From: Mesorhizobium xinjiangense
GTDB taxonomy: Bacteria > Pseudomonadota > Alphaproteobacteria > Rhizobiales > Rhizobiaceae
Length of the DNA stretch: 64,000 bases
Direction: 5' to 3'
Assembly: GCF_009749525.1 (NCBI RefSeq)
Contig: NZ_WOAC01000016.1
Span: forward strand, 1-64,000
Below, one piece after another: positions 16,135 to 24,452 of this stretch (positions within the stretch are counted from its first letter, which is position 1; every line of letters starts with the position of its first letter). Below the pieces are notes generated by a model. It was not told where the DNA came from. It did no database searches and saw only the letters and a list, made by a program, of their open reading frames with translations. A program made the translations under genes and the position numbers.

Positions 16135-17361
16135 ATGATCAGCCAGAAATTGAACGATCAGATCACCCGCGTCGGTCCCGGCACGGCGGCCGGTGCCGTC
16201 TTGCGGCGCTATTGGCAGCCCGCCGCCCTCGTCGATGAGGCGCAGGGCGAAAACCCCGTCGTGCCGGTCAACCTTCTGGGCGAAAGGCTGGTCCTGTTGC
16301 GCGGCGAGAGTGGCGAGCTCGTCCTCAAGACCCGCGTGACGACGCCGGATGAGTCGCCTGCCTTCTACCCCGATGCCGATGCAATCGACGTGCTCGATGA
16401 CGGACCGACTTACCCCGTCGTCGAGAAGAAGGGCATTGTCTTCGCCTATATGGGGCCGGGCGAGGCACCGGAGTTTCCCAATTTCGACTGTTTCCGCGCG
16501 CCCGACAGCCACGTCTTCGCCTTCAAGGGCCTGTGGGAGTGCAACTGGCTCCAGGCGCTCGAAGTCGGCATCGATCCCGCACACGCCTCCTTCCTGCACC
16601 GCTTCCTGCAGGACGAGGATCCGGAAGACAGCTACGGCAAGCAGTTTCGCGACAAGGCGGCGCACACCGACATGCCGATGACGCAGGTCCTGCGCGAATA
16701 TCCGCGGCCCGACATCGAGGTCGAGGAAACGGAGTTCGGGCTGAAGATCACGGCGCTGCGCCACATGGAGAATGATCTGACCCATGTGCGTGTCACCAAC
16801 CAGATCTTCCCCGAGGCGATCTGCATTCCCATGTCGCGCGAGATGACCATCACGCAGTGGCATGTGCCGATCGATGACGAGAATTGCTACTGGTACACGA
16901 TATTCACCAGCTTCGCGAAGCCGGTCGACAAGGACCTCATGCGTGCCCAGCGGTTGAAGGAACATCGCCTGCCTGATTATGCGCCGCTGAAGAACCGGTC
17001 GAACAATTATCACTACGATCCGGAGGAGCAGAAGTCCCTGACCTATACGGGCATGGGTCTCGACATCAACGTACACGACCAGTGGGCAGTCGAAGGGCTG
17101 GGCCGCATCCAGGATCGCACGCGCGAGCATCTGGGCCGCGGCGACGCGGCGATCGTGCGTTACCGCCTGATGCTGCGCAAGGCGATCAAGGCCGTCGAAA
17201 ACAACAAGGAAGATGCGCTTCCGATGCGCGCCGGACCCGTGAACGGGATCGTCGGGCCATTGTCGAACGATGCGATCGCCTCGACGGGCGATTGGAAGGA
17301 GGCGAGCTGGCAGGCCGATATGCAACGTCGCGCCGAATGCCCCTGGGACGCCTCCGTCTGA
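16135..17361 (+). CDS. Rieske-type oxygenase catalytic subunit lacking the Rieske ligands
   Basis: The 408-residue protein aligns by eye with phthalate-dioxygenase-family alpha subunits from its start (RVGPGTAAGAVLRRYWQP) to its end. The mononuclear iron site is intact: CNWLQALEVGIDPAHASFLH gives His150 and His155, with the bridging Asp147 in the D-x2-H-x4-H spacing, and the VHDQWAVEG segment supplies Asp315 as probable third ligand. The cluster-binding part is missing: after LGERLVLLRGESGELVL the protein goes to KTRVTTPDESPAFYP and rejoins at YPVVEKKGIVFAYMG, with no CxH or CxxH. The preceding small Rieske protein should supply the cluster in trans. Substrate unknown. Confidence 0.9.
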   Translation: MISQKLNDQITRVGPGTAAGAVLRRYWQPAALVDEAQGENPVVPVNLLGERLVLLRGESGELVLKTRVTTPDESPAFYPDADAIDVLDDGPTYPVVEKKGIVFAYMGPGEAPEFPNFDCFRAPDSHVFAFKGLWECNWLQALEVGIDPAHASFLHRFLQDEDPEDSYGKQFRDKAAHTDMPMTQVLREYPRPDIEVEETEFGLKITALRHMENDLTHVRVTNQIFPEAICIPMSREMTITQWHVPIDDENCYWYTIFTSFAKPVDKDLMRAQRLKEHRLPDYAPLKNRSNNYHYDPEEQKSLTYTGMGLDINVHDQWAVEGLGRIQDRTREHLGRGDAAIVRYRLMLRKAIKAVENNKEDALPMRAGPVNGIVGPLSNDAIASTGDWKEASWQADMQRRAECPWDASV

Positions 17362-17428
17362 GCGGGAAAACACGCATGTCGTCGGCCGGCGGCATCTGCT
17401 GCCGCGGCCGCGACGAGTTGTCGGTGAA

Positions 17429-18145
17429 ATGATGGCAGTGATGGATTGCGCAGTGTGGCCGGTGACCGGTCACGCCTTCGAGGACATTCTCGACGGCTAT
17501 TTCCCGCTCGGCGAGAGCGTGCGGCAGATGATGGCGCGTCACGGCTTTGCGTCGATGTGGATCACGCTGCTGCACGCGCCGGTCATGAACATCCGCGGTC
17601 TGCCGCCGACGGCGCCGGTTCCGCTGTCTCTTCCGAAAACCTATTCGGGCATGATCGACGATATGGCGCTGGTGGCCACACAAGCCGATGACGGTGTGCG
17701 CCTGTCCGGGGTGGGAGACTGGTTCTGGGTCGACGGACGGGAGGAAACCGAAACCTTCCCGCCCTCGACCCGTCTCGGCGAGCCGGCCTTCGTGCGCGGC
17801 ATCGGAGTTGGCGGCGAGGCAGCCGATGCAAACGCCCGCGCCACGGTCGCGCTGGCGCGCCGGGATGTGTCGAGGCCGCTTGAGGCGTGGCTCGAGGAAG
17901 CCACCGGCCGGCTCGGCTGGCAGGCCAGCCGGGCCTGGGGGCTGGGCAAGCCCGTTTCAGGCATTCGGCGCGACACCGATGACACCCCGCATGCGCTCTT
18001 CGGCCGTCGATTCGAGGCGCCAGATCGTGCGGCGAAGGCGTCATCTCATTCATCGCCGCTTCCGGCCAACTGGGACTATCTGCTCGTCGATCTCAGTGCG
18101 GACCAGCCGGACGAAGAGGCCCTGGAGCTTGCGCGGCGTCTCTGA
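17429..18145 (+). CDS. Protein of unknown function in the oxygenase operon
   Basis: This 238-residue protein (starts MMAVMDCAVWPVTGHAFEDI) follows the oxygenase gene by 67 bases on the same strand and is probably co-transcribed. No family is recognised. No signal peptide or transmembrane helix is evident. It is Gly/Ala/Arg-rich and has a WFWVDGREETETFPPSTR segment. The third-codon GC bias and lack of disruption support real coding. By position it may serve the oxygenase as an accessory or act on its product. Two in-frame ATGs (17429, 17432) lie close together. Confidence 0.6.
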   Translation: MMAVMDCAVWPVTGHAFEDILDGYFPLGESVRQMMARHGFASMWITLLHAPVMNIRGLPPTAPVPLSLPKTYSGMIDDMALVATQADDGVRLSGVGDWFWVDGREETETFPPSTRLGEPAFVRGIGVGGEAADANARATVALARRDVSRPLEAWLEEATGRLGWQASRAWGLGKPVSGIRRDTDDTPHALFGRRFEAPDRAAKASSHSSPLPANWDYLLVDLSADQPDEEALELARRL

Positions 18146-18172
18146 TCCGAGCGCCGGGGAGCGCCATTTCAT

Positions 18173-19345
18173 TCAGCCGTGCCGCCTGTGGAAGAAGAGG
18201 GCGATCAGGAAACCCGTTAGGGCGATCGCGGCAAACATGTATGGAACGCCGTTCCAGCTGTACCGCTCGACCCAGAACGCGATCAGCGCCGGCCCTATCA
18301 TCTGACCGAAGCCCGACGATTGCTGGATCATGCCCATGCCCAGCGCGAGCTTGCGCTGCGTGGGGGCGTATTGCGGCACTGTGGAGATGATTGCTGCGGG
18401 CAACAGTGCGGCGACGCCGAGACATATCCCTGAAGCGACGGCGACCAGCAGGGTGGGGGAGATATCGAGAAAGATCCCGAAGCCGCTTATGCCGACGGTG
18501 GCGAAGGCGGCCGTCATGATCGCGAACAGCGAGATCCCGTGTTTCAGCGACAGTCCGGCAATGACGTTGCCGGCGGCGTTCATCGTCAAGGCGAGCGCCG
18601 AAATCATTCCCGCCTGTGCGAGCGAGAAGCCGAGCCGGTCCGTAAGCAGGATCGGCAAAAACGTGGCGAGCGCGAAATACTGGATCGCGTAGAGCAGAAA
18701 GGCGAGGGCGAGAAGGCGCAGCTCTTTCCTGCGAAGAACCGCAACAACGTCTGAGAACAACGCCTGGTCCGCTTCACGCCGGGTCGGCGGCGCGAGCGGG
18801 ATGATCCTTTGGACCAGCAATGCCGCTATTGCGGATATGGCGGCATTGAAAAACCACAGAACGCGCCAGTCACCCTGCATGATCAGCGGTCCGGCGAGCA
18901 TCATGATCGCCGCCCCGACGGGAATATAGGCCGACCACAGGCCCAGGATGAGCGGCCGGTCCCGGTCGTTGGCGACCGTGCGGATCAGCGTCGGCCCGGA
19001 AATGGCCACCAGAAGGAAGCCCACGCCCTCGAGCGCGCGCGAGGCGAGCATGCCGGCCATGCCGAAGCTCGTCGCGCCCCAGACATTGCCCAGCGCAATG
19101 AGAAGCAGCCCGCCGACCAGCACGCGGCGTATGGCGAATAGGGAGACCACGAACCCGGCCGCCATGCCCCCGAATGCGCCGAGGATGGCGTAGGCGCTTA
19201 CGATCCACGAGACGGCAAACAGCGTCAGCTGCAGATCGGCCTGGATCAGCGGCACCGCGATTGCGGCCTTGCCGATCTGCGCGGCGCCGATGATGCCGGA
19301 TAGGATGATGAGGCTCGCCTGGCGCCATTCGGTTTTGTGTTCCAA
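18173..19345 (-). CDS. MFS transporter
   Basis: The 390-residue protein has 12 predicted hydrophobic segments and the MFS loop signature (GVGFLLVAISGPTLIR in helix 4-5, and RREADQALF in the central loop). It is most like the CynX/NimT-type group. Translation appears to start at TTG (19345), preceded by GAGGATCAG at ribosome-site spacing. It converges on the oxygenase operon and diverges from the liv genes, so it may import or export the pathway's substrate or product; no direct evidence for the solute. Confidence 0.82.
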   Translation of the reverse strand: MEHKTEWRQASLIILSGIIGAAQIGKAAIAVPLIQADLQLTLFAVSWIVSAYAILGAFGGMAAGFVVSLFAIRRVLVGGLLLIALGNVWGATSFGMAGMLASRALEGVGFLLVAISGPTLIRTVANDRDRPLILGLWSAYIPVGAAIMMLAGPLIMQGDWRVLWFFNAAISAIAALLVQRIIPLAPPTRREADQALFSDVVAVLRRKELRLLALAFLLYAIQYFALATFLPILLTDRLGFSLAQAGMISALALTMNAAGNVIAGLSLKHGISLFAIMTAAFATVGISGFGIFLDISPTLLVAVASGICLGVAALLPAAIISTVPQYAPTQRKLALGMGMIQQSSGFGQMIGPALIAFWVERYSWNGVPYMFAAIALTGFLIALFFHRRHG

Positions 19346-19774
19346 CTGATCCTCGTCGAATTATCGCGTGGCTGAAAACCTGCAATGCGTGCTCTGCGCA
19401 TACCGCGCAGATGGAAATTGTGGTTCGGTTCCCGGTCGGTGACAATTGTATTGCATCAGCCGACATAAACGAATTCTGCGCGATAATCGAACTTAAATGC
19501 GAAAATTTGCACAAATTGATCACTGTGATGGCGGACAAACATTGCGTAGCGGGAAAAATGCAATATAGTCGCACAACTGAGCGCTATACGAATTGTCGGT
19601 GAAGGCGGCCGCTTTCACCGGGCCGTTTCGGAGCGCCGAGGGGCAAGAGCCGGAGATTTGAGTTACGAAGGCGGCGCATTCCGGCCCGATATCCGGGACG
19701 ATGCCGGTTTCGTTTCCAGCAACCGCAAAGCTGCGCCTGTCGCAGTCTGTGCATGGCAGCAATGGGAGATACAC
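19346..19774. promoter_or_regulatory. Control region MFS / ABC transporter, with probable promoter and operators
   Basis: This is a gene-free 429-bp divergent region. TTGCGT (19542-19547) and TATAGT (19564-19569), 16 bases apart, make a plausible plus-strand promoter for the ABC operon. An 11-bp palindrome ATCACTGTGAT (19519-19529) lies just upstream. The minus-strand reading of 19563-19576, TTGTGCGACTATAT, overlaps the -10 box and matches motifs upstream of the Rieske and DUF1932 genes. This placement would allow repression. No peptide gene was found in the remainder. Confidence 0.5.
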
Positions 19775-20944
19775 ATGCATTCGCTTGGACGCATTCTAGG
19801 GGCCCTGGTCGCCAGCGCCGTCGTGTCGGTGGCTCACGCCGACACGATCAAGGTCGGCGTCATCGGTCCGATGTCGGGGCCTTACGCCCTTTTTGGCCAA
19901 AACTTCAAATGGGGCATCGACGCCTGGGTTGCAGAAAACGGCGACACGGTCGGCGACCACAAGGTCGAGTTCATTTTCCGTGACGAGGAAAGCCCGGATC
20001 CCGCCAAGTCGAAGGCTCTGGCGCAGGAACTCATCGTCAAGGATCGCGTGCAGTATCTGGCCGGCACCTATTTCACGCCGAATGCAATGGCCGCCGCCCC
20101 GCTGCTGGCGCAGGGCAAGGTGCCGCTCGTCGTGATGAATGCCGCGACCTCCTCGATCGTGGAAAAGAGCCCCTATATCGTGCGCACCTCCTTCACCATG
20201 TGGCAGAACACGGTGCCGGCGGCAAAGGTCGCCAAGGATATGGGCTCCGACAAGGTTGCCATCGCGGTCAGCGATTACGGTCCAGGCCACGACGCCCGTG
20301 ACGCATTCAAGGCGACGTTCGAGGAAATGGGCGGCGAAGTCGTGGAGGAAGTCAACATGCCGCTCAGCACGACGGACTTCGGTCCGATCATGCAGCGCAT
20401 CAAGGATTCCGGTGCCGACACCATCTTTACCTTCCTGCCTTCCGGACCGCCCACGCTCGCCTTCGTCAAGGCCTATATCGACAACGGCCTGAAGGCCGAC
20501 GGCATCAAGCTTCTGTCCACCGGTGACGTTGTGACCGAGCCCGATCTGCCGGCCATTGGCGAGGCGGGGCTTGGCATCCTGTCGACCTATCACTATGCGG
20601 TGTCGCACGATTCGCCGGAAAACGCGGCGTTTCTCGAAGCGATGAAGACCGTTGGCGCAAAGCCCGGCGAGGTGACCATGACCGCCGTTGCGGCCTATGA
20701 CGGCGCGCGCCTGATCTATGAGATGATCGAGGCGACGGATGGCAAGCAGGATCCGGACACGGCCATCGAGGCGGTCAAGGGGATGAGTTGGGCAAGCCCG
20801 CGCGGCCCGGTCTCCATCGACCCGCAAACCCGCCACATCAAGCAGAACGTCTATCTGCGCGAGGTCGCCAAGGAGGGTGACACCTTCATCAACAAGGAAA
20901 CGCAGACGTTCGAGGCCCAGCCCGATTGGGGACTGGCCGAGTAA
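19775..20944 (+). CDS. ABC transporter periplasmic binding protein (branched-chain amino acid type)
   Basis: This 389-residue type I periplasmic-binding-fold protein has a signal peptide (MHSLGRILGALVASAVVSVAHA). The mature part starts DTIKVGVIGPMSGPYALFGQ, typical of Leu/Ile/Val-binding-protein relatives. Relatives near aromatic catabolic genes often bind aromatic acids or amides rather than amino acids. The ATG at 19775 has GGGAG nine bases upstream; a longer frame from 19658 would destroy the signal peptide. First gene of a complete five-gene importer. Confidence 0.9.
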   Translation: MHSLGRILGALVASAVVSVAHADTIKVGVIGPMSGPYALFGQNFKWGIDAWVAENGDTVGDHKVEFIFRDEESPDPAKSKALAQELIVKDRVQYLAGTYFTPNAMAAAPLLAQGKVPLVVMNAATSSIVEKSPYIVRTSFTMWQNTVPAAKVAKDMGSDKVAIAVSDYGPGHDARDAFKATFEEMGGEVVEEVNMPLSTTDFGPIMQRIKDSGADTIFTFLPSGPPTLAFVKAYIDNGLKADGIKLLSTGDVVTEPDLPAIGEAGLGILSTYHYAVSHDSPENAAFLEAMKTVGAKPGEVTMTAVAAYDGARLIYEMIEATDGKQDPDTAIEAVKGMSWASPRGPVSIDPQTRHIKQNVYLREVAKEGDTFINKETQTFEAQPDWGLAE

Positions 20945-20954
20945 CAAGCGAGCC

Positions 20955-20982
20955 GCCCCCGCGACAAACTTGTCGCGGGGGC
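20955..20982 (+). terminator. Strong hairpin between binding-protein and permease genes
   Basis: GCCCCCGCGACAA (20955-20967) and its exact complement (20970-20982) form a 13-bp perfect dyad starting 10 bases after the binding-protein stop. No T-run follows. Such hairpins after the first gene of an ABC operon usually protect the upstream mRNA and cause partial termination, giving more binding protein than permease. The permease starts 126 bases further on. Confidence 0.7.
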
Positions 20983-21108
20983 ACGCCGTGCGAGGCCTTT
21001 GGCGCCGGATTTTCCCGCATCGCCCGTCGCCCTTCCCGGCTCCGGATTCCTTCTTGAACGGCCGGCACAAGCCGGGCACGAACATCCCTTTCGAATGAAC
21101 GCTTCCCA

Positions 21109-21975
21109 ATGATCACGATACTCAGCATAGCGATTGACGCGCTCGCCTTCGGAATGGTGCTGTTCATCATATCCATCGGCCTGTCGGTGATGATGGGGCT
21201 GGCGCGCGTCGTCAACCTGGCTCACGGCGCGTTCGCGATGATTGGCGGGTACATCGCCTCCTACATGCTGCGCGAAGCCGGCGCGGGCTTTGCGCTTTCC
21301 ACGCTCGTGGCGGTGCTCGGAACGATTGCGATCCTGATGCCGCTGGAATTCCTGCTTTACCGGCGCCTCTACCGAAACGCCGACGCCTTCCGGCAGATCC
21401 TGATGACGATCGGTCTCACCTTCTTCATCATCGGCATCACCAACACCGTCTTCGGCCCGACCTCGAAGCCGATTCCCCTGCCCGAGGCGCTCAGCGGGCC
21501 GCTCGATATCGGATTTCGCATGGTGCCGGCGCATTACGTTCTGGTCATCGCCTGCGGCGCCATCACGGCTCTCGGGCTCTGGTTCCTCCTCGACAAGACG
21601 CAGTTCGGCACGCGCATCAGGGCGACCGTGGACAACGCCGCCATGGCGGAATCCCTCGGCATAAGAACCGAGATTCTCTACGCGGCCACATTCGCGCTGG
21701 CGGTCGGGTTGGCGGCTTTCGGCGGCGTTCTTGGCGCGCAGTTGCTGCCCATCGAGCCCTATTACGCACTGCGCTACATGGTCATATTCCTGGTCGTGGT
21801 CTCGGTAGGCGGGGCCGGCTCGATCCTGGGCGCGCTCGCGGCCTCTCTGGTTCTCGGACTGGCCAGCACCGCGGGCAAGTATATGGCGCCCGAATTCGGC
21901 GATTTCTTCTTCTATCTGACGGTCATTCTCGTCGTCTTCATATTTCCTCACGGTCTGCTTGGAGCCCGCAAATGA
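21109..21975 (+). CDS. ABC transporter permease, LivH type
   Basis: The 288-residue inner-membrane permease has the family N-terminus (ALAFGMVLFIISIGLSVMMG) followed by LARVVNLAHGAFAMIGGY, and the late VVSVGGAGSILGALAASLVLG loop contacting the ATPase. Eight or so hydrophobic segments are visible. Its stop overlaps the LivM-type start by ATGA. Partner of the next gene in the transmembrane channel. Confidence 0.92.
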   Translation: MITILSIAIDALAFGMVLFIISIGLSVMMGLARVVNLAHGAFAMIGGYIASYMLREAGAGFALSTLVAVLGTIAILMPLEFLLYRRLYRNADAFRQILMTIGLTFFIIGITNTVFGPTSKPIPLPEALSGPLDIGFRMVPAHYVLVIACGAITALGLWFLLDKTQFGTRIRATVDNAAMAESLGIRTEILYAATFALAVGLAAFGGVLGAQLLPIEPYYALRYMVIFLVVVSVGGAGSILGALAASLVLGLASTAGKYMAPEFGDFFFYLTVILVVFIFPHGLLGARK

Positions 21976-22979
21976 CCGCCATCGGCACAACGACGGCGGC
22001 GGGCGCGCCCCGCCTGCCAGGCTGGGTCAGATACGAAGTGACGGCGTTTGCCGTCGTCACTGCGCTCGGGCTCATCGGCTATCTCGTCTTCCCCTTTGAT
22101 CTGGCGCTGCTGACGCGCATCATCGCGGTGACCTTCCTGGTGCTGTCGCTGGACCTGGTGACCGGCTATGCCGGCGTTGTCACGCTCGGCCAGGCGGCGA
22201 TCTTCGGGGTTGCCGCCTATGCGGTGGGTAATGCCTGCCTGGCGGGAATAACGGATCCTGTCATGCTGCTGGGCGTCGGCATCATCGCCGGCGCGCTGAT
22301 GGGGCTGGTATCGGGCGTGCTGATTTCCCGCTTCTCGGCGCTGCCGCAACTGGTCATATCCATTGCCTTCGGACAGCTCGTCGCGGCGCTGGCCAACAAG
22401 CTCGCGCAATTCACGGGCGGCAGCGACGGTCTGGCCGGATTCGCGCCTTCGGCGGTGCTCGGCGTCTTCGAGTTCGACATCTTCGGCCGCACGTCCTTCG
22501 GCTTCTCGCTGGTCGTCCTCGCGGTGGTCCTCGCCCTTCTCCTCAGATTCGTGCAATCGCCATTCGGGCTGATGTGCCGCGGGATCCGCGACGATGCGCT
22601 GCGCGCGCGCATGATCGGAACCGCGGTCTACCCGCGTCTGATCGTCATGTATGGCGTGTCGGGCGCCGTCGCCGGGGTAGGCGGCGCCTTGTCAGCGATC
22701 AATGTCGGGGTCGTCAGCCTTCACAGCGTCAGTTTCGAGATGTCGGCCGAAGCCCTGGTCATGCTCGTGGTCGGCGGCGCCGGTCATCTGTTGGGCGCCG
22801 TCTTCGGATCGATCCTCTTCCAGATCTTCGGGCATTTTGTGGGCTCGACCAATCCGTTCCACTGGATGACGATCGTCGGGGGAACATTGATCCTGATCAC
22901 CTTGTTCGCCCCGAAGGGGCTTTATTCCGCCTTTGCTTCCGCGATGGCGAAATTCCGCAAGTCCCGGGTGTCGCAATGA
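21972..22979 (+). CDS. ABC transporter permease, LivM type
   Basis: The 335-residue permease has the LivM signature (VLSLDLVTGYAGVVTLGQAA, then IFGVAAYAVG) and the C-terminal FEMSAEALVMLVVGGAGHLLGAVFGS motif. About ten hydrophobic segments. It overlaps both neighbours by four bases, indicating tight co-translation. Confidence 0.92.
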   Translation: MTAIGTTTAAGAPRLPGWVRYEVTAFAVVTALGLIGYLVFPFDLALLTRIIAVTFLVLSLDLVTGYAGVVTLGQAAIFGVAAYAVGNACLAGITDPVMLLGVGIIAGALMGLVSGVLISRFSALPQLVISIAFGQLVAALANKLAQFTGGSDGLAGFAPSAVLGVFEFDIFGRTSFGFSLVVLAVVLALLLRFVQSPFGLMCRGIRDDALRARMIGTAVYPRLIVMYGVSGAVAGVGGALSAINVGVVSLHSVSFEMSAEALVMLVVGGAGHLLGAVFGSILFQIFGHFVGSTNPFHWMTIVGGTLILITLFAPKGLYSAFASAMAKFRKSRVSQ

Positions 22980-23740
22980 GCGCGCTGCTGCAACTCGACG
23001 ACGTCTCGATGTCGTTTGGCGGGCTCAAGGTCACGCAGGAAGTATCGTTCACCCTGCAAACCGGAGACCGGGTCGGCCTGATCGGACCGAACGGTGCCGG
23101 CAAGACGACGCTGGTCAATCTCGTCACGGGCAATCTCAATCCGTCGTCCGGACGCATTCTTCTGCAGGGCGAAGACGTCACGCATACAGGGATATCGCAT
23201 CGCGTTCGCCATGGTCTCGTGCGCACCTTCCAGATCACGCGCCTGTTCCAGACCTTGAGCGTGGCCGACAACGTGGCGCTTGCGCTCCTGCAGCGCAAAG
23301 GTTTGGCGATGGGCTTTCTCTCCTCGGCCACGCAACGGCCCGAGATACGCGACGAGTGGACCCGCATCCTTCAGGTCACCGGCCTCGAAAGCCGTGCCTA
23401 CGATCCCGTCAGCGTTCTGGCCTATGGCGAACAGCGCCTCGTCGAGATCGCCATGGCGCTCGCCCTGAAGCCGAAGGTCCTGCTTCTCGACGAACCGGCG
23501 GCCGGCATTCCGCATGAGGAAACGCATCGCGTGCTGGACGCCATAGCGGCGCTGCCGGCAGACATAGCGGTCCTGATGATCGAGCATGACATCGATCTCG
23601 TCTTCCGTTTCGCCTCCAGGGTTCTGGTCCTGGCGAACGGGAAGCTCATCTGCGACGGCACGCCGGACACGGTGGCCGCCAATGACGAGGTGCGCAGCGC
23701 ATATCTGGGAAGTTACGCCAATGACCGCCGTTCCGCTTAA
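22976..23740 (+). CDS. ABC transporter ATP-binding protein, LivG type
   Basis: The 254-residue ATPase has Walker A (GPNGAGKTT), the LivG-specific signature LAYGEQRLVEIAMALALKP and Walker B (VLLLDEPAAGIP). The ATG at 22976 overlaps the permease stop. It forms a heterodimer with the LivF-type subunit that follows, overlapping by 20 bases. Confidence 0.93.
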   Translation: MSALLQLDDVSMSFGGLKVTQEVSFTLQTGDRVGLIGPNGAGKTTLVNLVTGNLNPSSGRILLQGEDVTHTGISHRVRHGLVRTFQITRLFQTLSVADNVALALLQRKGLAMGFLSSATQRPEIRDEWTRILQVTGLESRAYDPVSVLAYGEQRLVEIAMALALKPKVLLLDEPAAGIPHEETHRVLDAIAALPADIAVLMIEHDIDLVFRFASRVLVLANGKLICDGTPDTVAANDEVRSAYLGSYANDRRSA

Positions 23741-24434
23741 GGTGACCGACCTAACGGCCGGCTACGGGCCGACCCGGATCATCTCGAATGTGAGTTTCGA
23801 GGTGCCGGCGGGCCGCAAGCTGGTCGTTCTGGGCCGCAACGGCGTGGGAAAGACCACCCTGCTTTCCGCCGTCATGGGATTGTGCACCCAGCATGGCGGG
23901 ACGATAGCACTCGGCGAAGAGGCGCTTTCCGGAAGGAAGACATCGCGGCGCGCCATGATGGGCCTCGGCTATGTGCCCCAGACACGCGACATCTTCCAGT
24001 CGCTGACCGTCGAGCAAAACCTGAGCACCGGTATCCGCGCCGGCAGCGATGCACGGCTTGACGAGGCCTACGAACTGTTCCCGCGGCTCGCCGAACGCCG
24101 CCGCAATCTTGGCAGTCAGTTATCGGGCGGCGAGCAGCAGATGCTGTCCATTGCCCGCACGCTTCTTGGCCACCCGTCGATCCTGCTGCTCGACGAGCCG
24201 CTTGAAGGCCTGGCTCCGATCATATGCGACGAACTCATGTCCACGATCACGGAACTGGCATCGTCACGCGCCATCAGCATCATTCTGGTCGAGCAGCAGA
24301 TCGAACGGGCTCTGGTCTTCGGTGAGGACGCCATCATCATCGAACGCGGCCAGATCGCGTGGGAGGGGGCGGTTTCGGCCCTCAGGGCCGACCGCGACCT
24401 CATCGAGACCTATATCGGCGTGGGCATTCACTGA
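23721..24434 (+). CDS. ABC transporter ATP-binding protein, LivF type
   Basis: The 237-residue ATPase has Walker A (GRNGVGKTT), signature LSGGEQQMLSIARTLLG and Walker B (ILLLDEPLEGLAP). It completes the five-gene importer. The gene ends 18 bases before the convergent iclR end. Confidence 0.93.
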   Translation: MTAVPLKVTDLTAGYGPTRIISNVSFEVPAGRKLVVLGRNGVGKTTLLSAVMGLCTQHGGTIALGEEALSGRKTSRRAMMGLGYVPQTRDIFQSLTVEQNLSTGIRAGSDARLDEAYELFPRLAERRRNLGSQLSGGEQQMLSIARTLLGHPSILLLDEPLEGLAPIICDELMSTITELASSRAISIILVEQQIERALVFGEDAIIIERGQIAWEGAVSALRADRDLIETYIGVGIH

Positions 24435-24452
24435 GGCGCGCGGGCGCGAAGT

